The notes: generated by a model not told the origin, from the sequence alone. A DNA stretch of 64,000 nt from Bacteroidales bacterium (GCA_017554305.1 JAFZIN010000007.1:248001-312000), one strand, 5' to 3'; positions 1 to 9,732 are shown, counted from the stretch's first letter. Numbers and translations are program-made.

Positions 1-1
1 A

Positions 2-484
2 GGAAACGCGGGGAGAGATCCGGAGGTAAGACACCTCGAGGGTGGAGCGGCAGTTGCAAATTTCACGGTAGCAACTTCAGAAGTATTCAGAGACCGCAAC
101 GGCAACAGACAAGAGAGAACCGAATGGCATAACATCGTATGCTGGAGGCAGTTGGCAGAGTTTGCGGAGAAGTATGTAAAGAAGGGAACTCAAGTTTTCA
201 TTGAGGGTAAAATTCGTACAAGAGATTACACAGATCAGAGCGGACAGAAGAGATACGTTACTGAGATTTTTGCAGATAACCTTCAGCTCCTTGGAAGAAA
301 GTCAGATAACCCTGCAAACAACGCAGGCGGATACCAGGCTCCGGCTCAGGGCGGCTATCAGGCACCGGTACAACAGCCTCAGGTTCAGAGGGCTCAGCCT
401 GCCGCACCTCAAACGCAGGAGACCGCAGACTTCCCTTCAATGGATGACTTCAATGATACAGATGCAAACGATCTTCCGTTCTAA
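2..484 (+). CDS. ssb: Single-stranded DNA-binding protein, 5' end cut by the window edge
   Basis: SSB coats single-stranded DNA in replication, repair and recombination. The frame is open from the first bases of the window, so the initiator and roughly the first ten residues lie outside; the visible 160 codons begin at the conserved GNAGRDPEVR strand. The OB fold covers about the first 100 visible residues (WHNIVCW, then KGTQVFIEGKIRTR). It is followed by a Gln/Pro/Gly-rich linker with a repeated GGYQAP and by the acidic protein-interaction tail ending DLPF. A TTG inside the gene at 152 could be mistaken for a start but would delete half of the OB fold. purA follows 38 bp downstream on the same strand. 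Confidence 0.95.
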   Translation, partial: GNAGRDPEVRHLEGGAAVANFTVATSEVFRDRNGNRQERTEWHNIVCWRQLAEFAEKYVKKGTQVFIEGKIRTRDYTDQSGQKRYVTEIFADNLQLLGRKSDNPANNAGGYQAPAQGGYQAPVQQPQVQRAQPAAPQTQETADFPSMDDFNDTDANDLPF

Positions 485-522
485 TCTGCCTCTTTTTCCG
501 AATACAAATTAATTAGCATACT

Positions 523-1782
523 ATGAAAGTTGATGTAGTATTAGGCCTGCAATGGGGTGATGAGGGCAAGGGTAAAATTGTGGATGTTCTTGCCAAGAAC
601 TACCCCGTAATCTGCAGATTTCAAGGAGGTCCAAACGCCGGACACTCTCTGCAGTTTTCTAAAAAAAGTTTTGTGCTCCACTCAGTTCCTGCCGGAGTTT
701 TCCGCAAGAACACCGTAAACATCATAGGAAACGGAGTTGTTCTGGATCCTATCATCTTTAAGGAAGAGACAGAGGCAATTGCAAAGATGGGTGTAGACCC
801 TACAAAGAACGTTGTAATTTCCAAGAGAGCACACCTTATCCTCCCTACTCACAGGATAATGGACGCAGCCAGCGAGGCTTCAAAAGGCAAGGGTAAGATT
901 GGTTCTACTCTGAAAGGTATTGGTCCAACTTATATGGACAAGACCGGAAGAAACGGACTCAGAGTTGGAGACGCTCTTGCAAAAGATTTCAAAAAGAGAT
1001 TCAACGCCCTTAAGGCAAAACATATTGAGTATCTCAAACAGTTTGATTTCCAGTATGATCCTTCACAGAATGAGAAGGAGTGGATGAAAGCAATAGAGTA
1101 CCTTAAGAAGTTCAAGATTGTAGACGGTGAGTATGAACTCAACAACCTGCTCAAGACAAAGAAGGCTCTTGCAGAGGGTGCACAGGGTACAATGTTAGAC
1201 GTTGACTTTGGTGCATATCCGTTTGTAACCTCCTCATCTACAATCTGTGCCGGTGCCTGCACAGGTCTCGGTCTTGCTCCTTCAAAGATTGGAAAGGTTT
1301 ACGGAGTATTCAAAGCTTACTGCACAAGAGTTGGCAGCGGTCCGTTCCCTACTGAGCTCTTAGACAGCGTTGGAGAAGATATCCGGCAGAAGGGTCACGA
1401 GTTTGGTGCAACTACCGGAAGACCAAGAAGAACCGGCTGGTTAGACATTCCTGCTCTTAAGTTTGCAATTATGGTAGACGGTGCAACAGACCTCATTATG
1501 ATGAAGGCAGATGTTCTGGATTCCTTTGATACAATTAAAGTTGCAACAGGTTACATTGTAGACGGCAAGAAGACAGACCGCGTTCCGTTTGACACCTTCA
1601 GCAAGATTGAACCAGTTTACAAGGAGTTCAAGGGCTGGAAGACAGACCTCACCAAATGCAAGAGTGCCAAGGAATTACCGGCAGCGTTCAAACGTTACAT
1701 TGCCTTCATAGAGAAGGAGCTCAAGGTCAAAATCTCCTACGTTTCCGTAGGTCCGGACCGCTCCCAAACCATCAAGATGTAA
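523..1782 (+). CDS. purA: Adenylosuccinate synthetase
   Basis: PurA condenses IMP with aspartate using GTP, the first committed step from IMP to AMP; cytoplasmic homodimer. The 419-residue length is normal for the family. The N-terminal GTP loop reads WGDEGKGK (residues 11-18) with the catalytic Asp13, and GGPNAGH ends in the catalytic His41, both at the positions known from the E. coli enzyme. GIGPTY and the TTGRPRRTGW signature are also present. The start ATG is immediately before the conserved beta strand, so no other start is plausible. purC of the same purine pathway is found separately near 46 kb. Confidence 0.97.
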   Translation: MKVDVVLGLQWGDEGKGKIVDVLAKNYPVICRFQGGPNAGHSLQFSKKSFVLHSVPAGVFRKNTVNIIGNGVVLDPIIFKEETEAIAKMGVDPTKNVVISKRAHLILPTHRIMDAASEASKGKGKIGSTLKGIGPTYMDKTGRNGLRVGDALAKDFKKRFNALKAKHIEYLKQFDFQYDPSQNEKEWMKAIEYLKKFKIVDGEYELNNLLKTKKALAEGAQGTMLDVDFGAYPFVTSSSTICAGACTGLGLAPSKIGKVYGVFKAYCTRVGSGPFPTELLDSVGEDIRQKGHEFGATTGRPRRTGWLDIPALKFAIMVDGATDLIMMKADVLDSFDTIKVATGYIVDGKKTDRVPFDTFSKIEPVYKEFKGWKTDLTKCKSAKELPAAFKRYIAFIEKELKVKISYVSVGPDRSQTIKM

Positions 1783-1812
1783 GTAACGCACCGTTTGCGC
1801 TCACAAACAAAC

Positions 1813-1850
1813 AAGGAGGTCACCCCAACGGATGACCTCCTTTTTAAAAA
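1813..1850. terminator. Intrinsic terminator between convergent purA and the TPR gene
   Basis: A perfect 10-bp stem (1813-1822 with 1833-1842) around a 10-nt loop is followed by a T run on the plus strand. It has an A run on the other side, so it can serve both converging genes. Confidence 0.85.
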
Positions 1851-1861
1851 GATAATGTAAG

Positions 1862-2980
1862 TTATTCCATCCTGAGGGTTAGTCCGTCTTGTGACGGAAC
1901 AAACCTATGTTCAGACTGCCACTTGGCAAACTCTTTAAACTTATCTAATTCAGCTTCAAGGATATCATAGCCTCCGTTAAACTCATTGCCCATAAGCCAG
2001 GCGTTATAGACTCTCCAATAGCCTGCATCCTTAATCTTCTTCTCATATTTGAGAATGGCAACTTGTTCGTTTGTCTTGAAAGCCCCTTCAGACTCCTTTC
2101 TTTCTTTGAGATAGAACTCCAGAGCATCACCTCTTAACTGAATTAGGTCCTCAAATGTAAGAGTGTCTTTATCTGGAGTTAGTGAAGCAAGTACACCCCT
2201 TTCATAAGTCAGTTCAAATGCTGCAAGTTTGGCAAACAAAATATCCGGAGTCATATTCTCTTCAGATATTTTTATGTTGTTCTTATTTGTGAGGGTGACT
2301 TTTACCTGACGTTTTGTGGAATCCGTTGCGGGAATAAAAGAGATGTTTTTTCTGTAAACTTCTTCAATCAAAGCACCCATCTCATCACTTCTCTCACTGT
2401 TAGTATCCAAAAAACGGTATACTGTACCATAAAGGGCTGCAAAGAGCGGCTCATTTGTAAGGATAAGAATTTGGGAAGCTCTGTAATAGTTGGAAGAAAA
2501 GTCTGGATCTACCTCTATTCCCTTCTCATACAGAAGCAAAGCTTCAATGTAGTTCTTTTCCATCAACTCACAGTTGCCCAGTTCCAGATAAAGAGATCCG
2601 GATTTAGGGAAGAGTTTAAGCCCCTCATTATAAGTCTCTTTTGCCTTTTCTCTATCTCCCTTTAAGTCATAGGCATTGCCAAGAGCCTGATACAGATATG
2701 GTTCCGCATCCTTATGATTTTTAAGGGAAGAGAGTATTTCTATTGCAGAATCATAATTCTCCTTTCTGTAATAGGCAAGAGACAACTCGTAGCCTATACC
2801 GTAATCGTTCGGATAAACTTTTTGAAGCCCTTGAAGTATCTCGATGGATTTATTGACATTGCCTGAATCCATCTCTCTTATGGCCTCATAAATCTTCTCT
2901 TTATCCTGTTCTGTCACTGTTTGTGAAAGAGCAAACAGCGGCAGAAGGACAAAGATGAATAGAATAAAAAAACGTTTCAT
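1862..2980 (-). CDS. Tetratricopeptide-repeat protein with signal peptide
   Basis: A 372-residue secreted protein of unknown function. The first about 19 residues are a hydrophobic signal peptide (FFILFIFVLLPLFALS) with no lipobox cysteine, so it is probably periplasmic. Residues about 25-180 form several helical TPR units (patterns such as GYELSLAYYRKENYDSA, YLYQALGNAYDLKGD and YLELGNCELMEKNY), a fold for protein-protein contact. The C-terminal half (about 200-372) has no family I recognise. It converges with purA and lies downstream of the two MFS transporter genes on the same strand (18 bp gap), so co-transcription with them is possible. Confidence 0.8.
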   Translation of the reverse strand: MKRFFILFIFVLLPLFALSQTVTEQDKEKIYEAIREMDSGNVNKSIEILQGLQKVYPNDYGIGYELSLAYYRKENYDSAIEILSSLKNHKDAEPYLYQALGNAYDLKGDREKAKETYNEGLKLFPKSGSLYLELGNCELMEKNYIEALLLYEKGIEVDPDFSSNYYRASQILILTNEPLFAALYGTVYRFLDTNSERSDEMGALIEEVYRKNISFIPATDSTKRQVKVTLTNKNNIKISEENMTPDILFAKLAAFELTYERGVLASLTPDKDTLTFEDLIQLRGDALEFYLKERKESEGAFKTNEQVAILKYEKKIKDAGYWRVYNAWLMGNEFNGGYDILEAELDKFKEFAKWQSEHRFVPSQDGLTLRME

Positions 2981-2998
2981 ACTATGTTTGTTTGTCTG

Positions 2999-4414
2999 TT
3001 ACTTTCTTTTGTTAGGAAGATCAAGTTCCAGTTCCGGGTGTTTGTTGGAGGAGGCCTTCAGAAGGAGTGAAACGCAAACTGCAACAATACCCAAACCTAT
3101 GAAGATGTACTCTGCTCTAACTGCGGCAGTTATCTCCTGTGCGTGATCACCTGCAGTGGTGATGTACTTCTTAAGAACTGCACCGACAAAGATTGGAACA
3201 AGGAGCATACCCATGTTCTGAATCCAGTAGATGAGTGAGTAAGCGGTACCCAGATTCTTCTCCGGAATAATCTTTGGAACAGATGGCCACATTGCGGCAG
3301 GAACCAGAGAGTAACCAATTCCCAGAATGCCTATTGCGGTGTAACCAAAGAACTTGGAGCCTTCCGGTGCAAATGCAATAATAAGGTGAGCTGCAAGAAC
3401 AAGGCAGGAGCCCAGTATCATCCAGCGGGTAGATTTACCAATCTTATCTACAAGGATACCAAACAGAGGAGTACCTACAACTGTGCAGAACGGTATCATT
3501 GAGACCATTACGGCTGCAGTCTCCACGTCCAGTCCAAATCTTGGAATAATGATGGAGGTAGCAAACTTCTTGAATGAAATAATGCAGCAGTAGAAGAATA
3601 CACAGAGCAGTGAGATAAGAATATAGTGCTTGTTGGTCAGAATCTTAAAGATATCTGAGAACTTGAATTTATCATCCTCTGTTGTCTCTTTGGTATCTTT
3701 CTCTCCGGTCTGACGGTCAAACTTGGCATCCATGGTAATGAAAACGCTCCAGAGAATTACGCCCAGAATCATAACTGCAATACCTACAAGAGCAGGACGG
3801 TTGGTCTCCACAAACTTATAAAGTGCGCCGTTCTCGTGAACTCCAACAAGTACAGGAGAGAGAAGGAATGCGGTTGCAGTTCCCAATCTTGCAATTGCAA
3901 GCTGAGCGCCCATTGCAAAGGCCATCTCTTTACCCTTAAACCACTTTGCAATTGAGCGTGTTACGGCAACTCCCGCAATTTCAGATCCTAAGCCGAACAG
4001 CATACATCCAATATATGCCAAAATCAGACTTGGTTTAGCGGAGAAAGAGGACATCCAGTTGCAGAGTCCGCTGCCGTTGAAACTGCCTGAAATGGCGTAA
4101 GCTACAATGGCGGCACCCGCTACCATCATACCTACAAAGAGTGAACCGGTAAAGCGTACTCCCCACTTATCCAGCAACATACCGCAAATAATAAGACCTC
4201 CCCAAACGCAGAGGAAGGAGTATCCGCCCGCATAGAAGCCGTAATCCTGTGAGTTCCAGTTGAGTTCCAAAAATTCCGGAGTTTTGAAGATATGTGACAG
4301 AGTGGAGAACATATCATCAAAGAAGTACGATGCGAACATCGGGATAACGAGACAGGCAAGCACAATCCAACGTGCGCTCTTGGAGTCTCTTAATAGTGTT
4401 ACTGCTTTGTTCAT
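2999..4414 (-). CDS. Major facilitator superfamily transporter (OFA/NarK-like), first of a tandem pair
   Basis: A 471-residue inner-membrane secondary transporter with about 12 hydrophobic segments and a charged central cytoplasmic loop (about residues 225-255, many Asp/Glu/Lys). Motifs such as DKWGVRFTG after the second membrane segment and DKIGKSTRW in the second half are the MFS loop signatures. General shape resembles the oxalate/formate antiporter group, but the substrate cannot be read from sequence. It lies 26 bp downstream of a second MFS gene on the same strand. The shared start (RDSxAxRW) and shared central-loop sequence indicate they arose by duplication. Confidence 0.85.
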   Translation of the reverse strand: MNKAVTLLRDSKSARWIVLACLVIPMFASYFFDDMFSTLSHIFKTPEFLELNWNSQDYGFYAGGYSFLCVWGGLIICGMLLDKWGVRFTGSLFVGMMVAGAAIVAYAISGSFNGSGLCNWMSSFSAKPSLILAYIGCMLFGLGSEIAGVAVTRSIAKWFKGKEMAFAMGAQLAIARLGTATAFLLSPVLVGVHENGALYKFVETNRPALVGIAVMILGVILWSVFITMDAKFDRQTGEKDTKETTEDDKFKFSDIFKILTNKHYILISLLCVFFYCCIISFKKFATSIIIPRFGLDVETAAVMVSMIPFCTVVGTPLFGILVDKIGKSTRWMILGSCLVLAAHLIIAFAPEGSKFFGYTAIGILGIGYSLVPAAMWPSVPKIIPEKNLGTAYSLIYWIQNMGMLLVPIFVGAVLKKYITTAGDHAQEITAAVRAEYIFIGLGIVAVCVSLLLKASSNKHPELELDLPNKRK

Positions 4415-4440
4415 ATTATTGTTTTTTGTCTTTGTTTCTC

Positions 4441-6105
4441 TTAGTTATTCTCCTTAATGTTAGGGAGTTCCAGGCCATAGCCCTTCTTGCGGTCTACACG
4501 CTTTAAGATGAATCCCAGAATGAGGGCGGCTACTCCCAGGCAGGCCAGCATAACCAGCGGAGCGGTGTAATTGTAAGAAGTTGCAGCCTCTTCCGCTGTA
4601 ATCTTTCCGGTCTCAAGTGCCTCTAAAACCTCCGGATTGGTCTTGTCCAAAACCTTACCAATCAGAAGCGGGAAGAGCCACAAACCTATATTCTGAATCC
4701 AGAAGATAAGTGCGTATGCAGAACCTATAATCTTGGCATCCACCAGTTTAGGCACGCTCGGCCAGAGTGATGCCGGAACAAGTGAGAATGAAGAGCCAAG
4801 TACCAGAATGGTAAGATAAGCTATCGCGATTCCTCCAACAGCATTGCCCTTGAACATAGGGAGTATAAAGGCGAATGTGAGGTGGCAGGCAATAAGAAGG
4901 AGTGAGCCAAGCACAAGCATACTTGCAGCCTTACCTTTGTGATCCACGTAACTACCTAAAATTGGGGTAATTCCAACTGCAAGCAGAGGGAACACTGCAA
5001 ATACGGTCTCTGCACTCTGCCTCATATAACCCATATAGCAGAATACCACCAGTGCAATAATTGCAATGGCCAAAAGGAAGAACTTTCTGCCTTTATTCTT
5101 TGAGAAGTTGCTCATAAAGGCAGCCACTGCAACTACCAGCATAATACAATATTGTATGACTGTAACGGTGCTTGTTGCCCAGAAGGAATCCTTTGGAACC
5201 TCTGTGAATGTGAGGTTGCACTGCAGCATGTTAACCGCATATTTCTGGAACGGGAAGATTGCGGAGTAGTAGAGCACGCAAAGGAGTGCTACCAACCAGA
5301 ATCCGCTGCTCTTAAGGATAGCGCCTATATCACTGATCTTGAACGGATCATCCTTCTCCTCAGCCTCACCGGTCTGAGCATCCAGTTTCTTGTCCATGAA
5401 GAAGTAGACAATGAACATTATGAGGGCAATCATAAGGAGCACAACTCCAAAAGCCACTGAGCGTGAAACATCTATGTGACCTCCCATCTTTGCAAATACA
5501 GGTGAGAAGATCATACAGGTGGCAACGCCCAATCTTGCAAGAGCCATCTCTGAACCCATTGCAAGAGCCATCTCACGTCCCTTGAACCACTTTACAATAC
5601 CTCTGGAAACGGTAATACCGGCCATCTCCACGCCGCAGCCAAAGATCATAAAACCAACGGCTGCAAACTTTGCGGATGCAGGCATGCCTCTGTAGAACGG
5701 AGAAATTCCCAACTCATCAAAGCCGGGTATATAGTTCAAATTGTTTGTAAACCAGGTTGCTATGGAGGTGTTATTGAAGGCCTCGGTAACTGCATACCAG
5801 TTGATTGAGGCACCTATGAGCATAACCGCTCCGGAAAGGATGGCGGTAAAACGCACACCCATTTTATCCAGGATAATGCCGGCAAAAATTAGGAAGAAGA
5901 CAAATACGTTGAGGAATGTCTCAGCGCCCTGCATTGTTCCAAAAGCCGTTGAATCCCAGCCTCTTGTAGATAGCATCAAGTCTTTAATCGGCGATAGTAT
6001 GTCCATAAAGATGTATGAACAGAACATAGCCAGCGCAAGCAGCAGCAGCGCCGTCCATCTTACAGCAGCCGAATCTCTTAAAGTCTGTTTCTGAACTGTA
6101 GTCAT
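4441..6105 (-). CDS. Major facilitator superfamily transporter with an enlarged second half
   Basis: A 554-residue paralogue of the adjacent downstream transporter. The N-terminal half, the DKMGVRFTAI loop and the central cytoplasmic loop align by eye with its neighbour. After the seventh membrane segment it carries about 75 extra residues (roughly 305-385) containing two further hydrophobic stretches, before rejoining the neighbour's pattern at GSYVDHKGKA. That predicts about 14 membrane segments instead of 12. Substrate unknown. It is the first gene of the minus-strand pair and is divergent from dxs across a 102-bp spacer. Confidence 0.85.
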   Translation of the reverse strand: MTTVQKQTLRDSAAVRWTALLLLALAMFCSYIFMDILSPIKDLMLSTRGWDSTAFGTMQGAETFLNVFVFFLIFAGIILDKMGVRFTAILSGAVMLIGASINWYAVTEAFNNTSIATWFTNNLNYIPGFDELGISPFYRGMPASAKFAAVGFMIFGCGVEMAGITVSRGIVKWFKGREMALAMGSEMALARLGVATCMIFSPVFAKMGGHIDVSRSVAFGVVLLMIALIMFIVYFFMDKKLDAQTGEAEEKDDPFKISDIGAILKSSGFWLVALLCVLYYSAIFPFQKYAVNMLQCNLTFTEVPKDSFWATSTVTVIQYCIMLVVAVAAFMSNFSKNKGRKFFLLAIAIIALVVFCYMGYMRQSAETVFAVFPLLAVGITPILGSYVDHKGKAASMLVLGSLLLIACHLTFAFILPMFKGNAVGGIAIAYLTILVLGSSFSLVPASLWPSVPKLVDAKIIGSAYALIFWIQNIGLWLFPLLIGKVLDKTNPEVLEALETGKITAEEAATSYNYTAPLVMLACLGVAALILGFILKRVDRKKGYGLELPNIKENN

Positions 6106-6151
6106 TGTATTGTGTTTTAAATTATCTTTCAGTTAAGCCAAAAATGACTTC

Positions 6152-6179
6152 GCAATTTACTCAATAATTTGTAAATTGC
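6152..6179. promoter_or_regulatory. Inverted repeat between divergent MFS gene and dxs
   Basis: An 8-bp perfect inverted repeat (GCAATTTA at 6152-6159, TAAATTGC at 6172-6179) is the main feature of this short divergent intergenic region. Each arm read outward resembles a weak -7 box (TAAATTGC versus TAnnTTTG), so it could be a pair of back-to-back promoters or an operator. No good -33 element is visible for either direction. Confidence 0.35.
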
Positions 6180-6207
6180 CACCCGTTTTGTTAGCGAAAT
6201 AGTCAAT

Positions 6208-8073
6208 ATGGAATACCGTATTCTAGATAAAATAGACTCTCCAAAGGATATAAAAAGCCTTGATGTAAGACAGCTTCAAACCCTTTGTGAAGAGATAAGA
6301 GAGTATATGATAGAGTGTTGCGCCACCAACCCGGGCCATCTGGGAGCCTCGCTGGGAAGCGTGGAGATTGCAGTGGCACTCCATTATATACTCAATACAC
6401 CGGAAGACAAGATAGTTTGGGATGTGGGGCACCAGGCATACGCCCATAAAATCATAACCGGAAGAAGGGAGGAGTTCCGCCTCAACCGCAAGAAGGATGG
6501 CCTCTCCGGCTTCCCTAAGATGAGCGAGAGCCCTTACGATTCCTTTGGCGCTGGCCACGCATCCACCTCAGTATCTGCAGCTTTGGGCCTTGCAACCGCA
6601 GCCCGTCTGGAGGGAAAGAATACAAAGGTGGTGGCCGTTTTGGGAGACGGCGCCTTCTCCGGAGGATTGGCTTACGAGGGGCTCAACAACGCAGGTGCCT
6701 CAAAGACAGATCTTTTGGTTATACTCAATGATAACCAGATTGCCATAGACAAGAATGTTGGCGCAATGCACAACTACCTGCTTAGAATCTCAACTTCAAG
6801 CACTTACAACCGCGCCAAGAACAAACTGTGGGACAAGCTGGGAGCCGGATTTATGCGCCGTGCAATTCAAAAATTTCTGCGCAGCATAAAGAACTTCTTC
6901 TTCAAGCACGGTACTCTCTTTGAAGGACTTGGCTTCCGTTACTTTGGTATTATAGACGGCAACAACATTGAGGAACTGGTAAAGACCCTCTCCAGCATCA
7001 TAAACCTCAAAGGCCCTAAATTGCTGCACGTTAGCACAGTAAAGGGCAAGGGCTACAAGCCGGCGGAGGCAGATCAGAGCATCTGGCACGCACCGGGCAA
7101 GTTTGATATTGAAACCGGAGAGAGAATCCGCACAGAGGGCGCCCCTTTAAAATACCAGAACATCTTTGGTCAGACCATTGTGCGCCTGGCCAAGGAAAAC
7201 CCTAAGATTGTGGGAGTTACGCCTGCAATGCTCAGCGGAGGTCAACTCTGCGATATGATGAAGGTCTTTCCGGAACGCACTTTTGATGTGGGAATAGCTG
7301 AGGAACACGCTGTTACCTTCTCTGCCGGAATGGCCGCAGCCGGAATGCTCCCTGTCTGCAACGTCTACTCCTCCTTCCTGCAGAGAAGTTTTGACCAGAT
7401 TATTCACGATGTGGCCCTGCAGAACCTCAAGGTAATCTTCACGATAGATCGCGCAGGCCTTGTAGGAGAAGACGGTGCAACTCACAACGGCTCCTTTGAT
7501 CTGGCCTACCTGCGTTTCATTCCTAACCTTACGGAGATGGCTCCTATGAATGAGATAGAACTTCAGGATATGCTCTACTCCGCCACAACGGATAACTACA
7601 GCGGTGCCATAACCATCAGATACCCAAGGGGTAACTGTGAGGGGCTGGAACTTCCAACGGAGTTCTCCTTTATAGAGAAAGGTAAGGCGGTTAAGATTAA
7701 AGAGGGAAAAGATGTAGCCGTTTTGTCCATAGGAACTATCGGGAATAAAGTAAAGAAAGCAATAGAAATGGTTGAGCAGGAGGGCATTACCCCTACTCAC
7801 ATAAATATGAGGTTCCTCCGTCCGTTTGACGTCAACTGCGTTAAGGAGGTAGCAAAGAACCACCGCGCCATAATTACGGTAGAGGACGGATGCCTTGTAG
7901 GAGGCTTGTACAGCGCTGTATGTGAGGCGCTTTCAGATACAGACAACAACTGTAAGGTGGTAGGTCTGGGTATACCGGACCGCTTCATTGAACAGGGCAC
8001 GGTTGCCGAGCAGCTGAGAGAGTGCGGCATAGATGCAGAGGGTATCTGCAAGGCTATAAAATACTTTTTTTGA
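6208..8073 (+). CDS. dxs: 1-deoxy-D-xylulose-5-phosphate synthase
   Basis: DXS joins pyruvate and glyceraldehyde 3-phosphate with thiamine pyrophosphate, the entry step of the MEP isoprenoid pathway, also feeding thiamine and pyridoxal synthesis. The 621-residue protein has the family's normal length and three-domain order: GHLGASLGSVE and DVGHQAYAHKI near the N terminus, the TPP/Mg motif GDGAFSGG at residues 146-153 with LNDNQIAI following, the transketolase central domain (DVGIAEEHAVTFSAGMA), and the C-terminal domain. The product pathway connects with uppS at 42 kb, which makes the undecaprenyl carrier from these isoprenoid units. Divergent from the MFS pair and followed by a tRNA operon with its own promoter. 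Confidence 0.97.
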   Translation: MEYRILDKIDSPKDIKSLDVRQLQTLCEEIREYMIECCATNPGHLGASLGSVEIAVALHYILNTPEDKIVWDVGHQAYAHKIITGRREEFRLNRKKDGLSGFPKMSESPYDSFGAGHASTSVSAALGLATAARLEGKNTKVVAVLGDGAFSGGLAYEGLNNAGASKTDLLVILNDNQIAIDKNVGAMHNYLLRISTSSTYNRAKNKLWDKLGAGFMRRAIQKFLRSIKNFFFKHGTLFEGLGFRYFGIIDGNNIEELVKTLSSIINLKGPKLLHVSTVKGKGYKPAEADQSIWHAPGKFDIETGERIRTEGAPLKYQNIFGQTIVRLAKENPKIVGVTPAMLSGGQLCDMMKVFPERTFDVGIAEEHAVTFSAGMAAAGMLPVCNVYSSFLQRSFDQIIHDVALQNLKVIFTIDRAGLVGEDGATHNGSFDLAYLRFIPNLTEMAPMNEIELQDMLYSATTDNYSGAITIRYPRGNCEGLELPTEFSFIEKGKAVKIKEGKDVAVLSIGTIGNKVKKAIEMVEQEGITPTHINMRFLRPFDVNCVKEVAKNHRAIITVEDGCLVGGLYSAVCEALSDTDNNCKVVGLGIPDRFIEQGTVAEQLRECGIDAEGICKAIKYFF

Positions 8074-8091
8074 AAAATTTTTGAAAAAAGT

Positions 8092-8122
8092 TTTGGTTGT
8101 TAGCTGAAATCTTCTACCTTTG
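8092..8122 (+). promoter_or_regulatory. Bacteroidetes-type promoter of the tRNA-tuf operon
   Basis: TTTG at 8092-8095 and TACCTTTG at 8115-8122, separated by 19 bp, match the known Bacteroidetes sigma consensus (TTTG, 19-21 bp, TAnnTTTG). It lies 30 bp before the first tRNA. Confidence 0.75.
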
Positions 8123-8152
8123 CAACCCGTTTCGCAAAAACAGAAAATATTT

Positions 8153-8226
8153 GCCGATGTAGCTCAGTTGGCCAGAGCAGCTGATTTGTAATCAGCTGGT
8201 CGGGGGTTCGAATCCCTCCATCGGCT
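8153..8226 (+). tRNA. tRNA-Thr (anticodon TGT)
   Basis: A 74-nt cloverleaf. Acceptor GCCGATG pairs with CATCGGC, the anticodon stem CTGAT/ATCAG presents TTGTA with anticodon TGT, and the T arm has GGTTCGAATCC. CCA is not encoded. First gene of the tRNA cluster upstream of tuf. Confidence 0.95.
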
Positions 8227-8243
8227 CTGAAACATAACAATTT

Positions 8244-8326
8244 GGAGGGGTACCAAAGTGGCCAACTGGGGCAGACTGTAAATCTGCTGGCTCATGCCTT
8301 CGGAGGTTCGAATCCTTCCCCCTCCA
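8244..8326 (+). tRNA. tRNA-Tyr (anticodon GTA)
   Basis: An 83-nt class II tRNA with a long variable arm (GCTGGCTCATGCCTTC region). Acceptor GGAGGGG pairs with CCCCTCC, anticodon GTA in loop CTGTAAA, T loop GGTTCGAATCC. Confidence 0.95.
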
Positions 8327-8332
8327 CAAATT

Positions 8333-8405
8333 GCGGAAGTAGCTCAGTTGGTAGAGCATCAGCCTTCCAAGCTGAGGGTCGCGGGTTCGAACCTCGTCTT
8401 CCGCT
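8333..8405 (+). tRNA. tRNA-Gly (anticodon TCC)
   Basis: A 73-nt cloverleaf with acceptor GCGGAAG/CTTCCGC and anticodon loop CTTCCAA giving TCC. It lies 6 nt after tRNA-Tyr, so the cluster is processed from one transcript. Confidence 0.95.
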
Positions 8406-8410
8406 CTAAG

Positions 8411-8482
<72 letters not shown>

Positions 8483-8538
8483 CTGCGCAACATAGATTAT
8501 TCAAAATCATTATAAATTAATTAATTAATTTTTACATT

Positions 8539-9732
8539 ATGGCAAAAGAAGTATTTAAGAGAGACAAACCGCATGTTAACATCGGTACGATCGGCCACGT
8601 TGACCACGGTAAGACCACCCTTACAGCTGCTATCACCAAGGTATTGGCTGAGAGAGGTTTCACCAGCGCAGATGAGGTTAAGTCTTTCGACCAGATTGAC
8701 AACGCTCCAGAGGAGAAAGAGCGTGGTATAACCATCAACTCTGCTCACGTAGAGTATCAGACAGCTAACCGTCACTATGCACACGTAGACTGCCCAGGTC
8801 ACGCTGACTATGTAAAGAACATGGTAACAGGTGCCGCTCAGATGGATGGTGCAATCCTCGTAGTTGCTGCAACAGACGGTCCTATGCCTCAGACAAGAGA
8901 GCACATCCTTTTGGCTCGTCAGGTAAACGTTCCTAAGATTGTCGTTTTCCTTAACAAGGTAGACCTTGTAGACGATGAGGAAATGCTCGAACTCGTTGAA
9001 ATGGAAGTTAGAGAGCTTCTTGCTTTCTACAAGTTTGACGAGAACGCTCCTGTAATCAGAGGTTCCGCTCTTGGAGCTCTTAACGGAGATCCTAAATGGG
9101 AGGAGAAGGTTATGGAGCTTATGCAGGCTGTAGACGAGTACATTCCGCTTCCATTGCGTGACAACCAGAAGCCATTCCTTATGCCTATTGAGGACATCTT
9201 CTCAATTACCGGCCGTGGTACAGTTGCTACAGGTAGAATTGAGACCGGTGTTATCCACGTAGGTGATGAGGTTCAGCTGATCGGTCTTGGTGACGAGCCA
9301 AAGAAGACAGTTGTAACAGGCGTTGAGATGTTCCGCAAACTCCTTGATGAGGGAGAGGCTGGAGACAACGTAGGACTTCTTCTTAGAGGTATTGACAAGA
9401 AAGACCTTAAGAGAGGTATGGTTGTTGCAAAACCTGGCAGCGTAACTCCTCACAAGCAGTTCCAGGCTGAGATTTACGTACTTAAGAAAGAGGAGGGTGG
9501 TCGTCACACTCCATTCAAGAACAAGTATCGTCCTCAGTTCTTTATCCGTACACTGGATGTAACAGGTGAGATTGAGCTCCCTGCAGGAACTGACATGGTT
9601 ATGCCTGGCGATAACGTTACAATCAAAGTAGATCTGATCTATCCGGTAGCAATATCAGAAGGTCTCCAGTTCGCTATCCGTGAGGGTGGTAGAACAGTAG
9701 GAGCTGGTCAGGTTACCAAGATTCTTGACTAA
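8539..9732 (+). CDS. tuf: Elongation factor Tu
   Basis: EF-Tu delivers aminoacyl-tRNA to the ribosomal A site as a GTP complex. The 397-residue sequence carries the G1 loop GHVDHGKT (about 19-26), the switch [14 protein letters not shown] for guanine recognition, and the C-terminal domain ending in [12 protein letters not shown]. It sits directly after four tRNAs, and before tRNA-Trp and secE, in an order that parallels thrU-tyrU-glyT-thrT-tufB-secE of enteric bacteria. No separate promoter is visible between the last tRNA and the gene, so it is probably read from the tRNA promoter. Confidence 0.98.
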   Translation: MAKEVFKRDKPHVNIGTIGHVDHGKTTLTAAITKVLAERGFTSADEVKSFDQIDNAPEEKERGITINSAHVEYQTANRHYAHVDCPGHADYVKNMVTGAAQMDGAILVVAATDGPMPQTREHILLARQVNVPKIVVFLNKVDLVDDEEMLELVEMEVRELLAFYKFDENAPVIRGSALGALNGDPKWEEKVMELMQAVDEYIPLPLRDNQKPFLMPIEDIFSITGRGTVATGRIETGVIHVGDEVQLIGLGDEPKKTVVTGVEMFRKLLDEGEAGDNVGLLLRGIDKKDLKRGMVVAKPGSVTPHKQFQAEIYVLKKEEGGRHTPFKNKYRPQFFIRTLDVTGEIELPAGTDMVMPGDNVTIKVDLIYPVAISEGLQFAIREGGRTVGAGQVTKILD

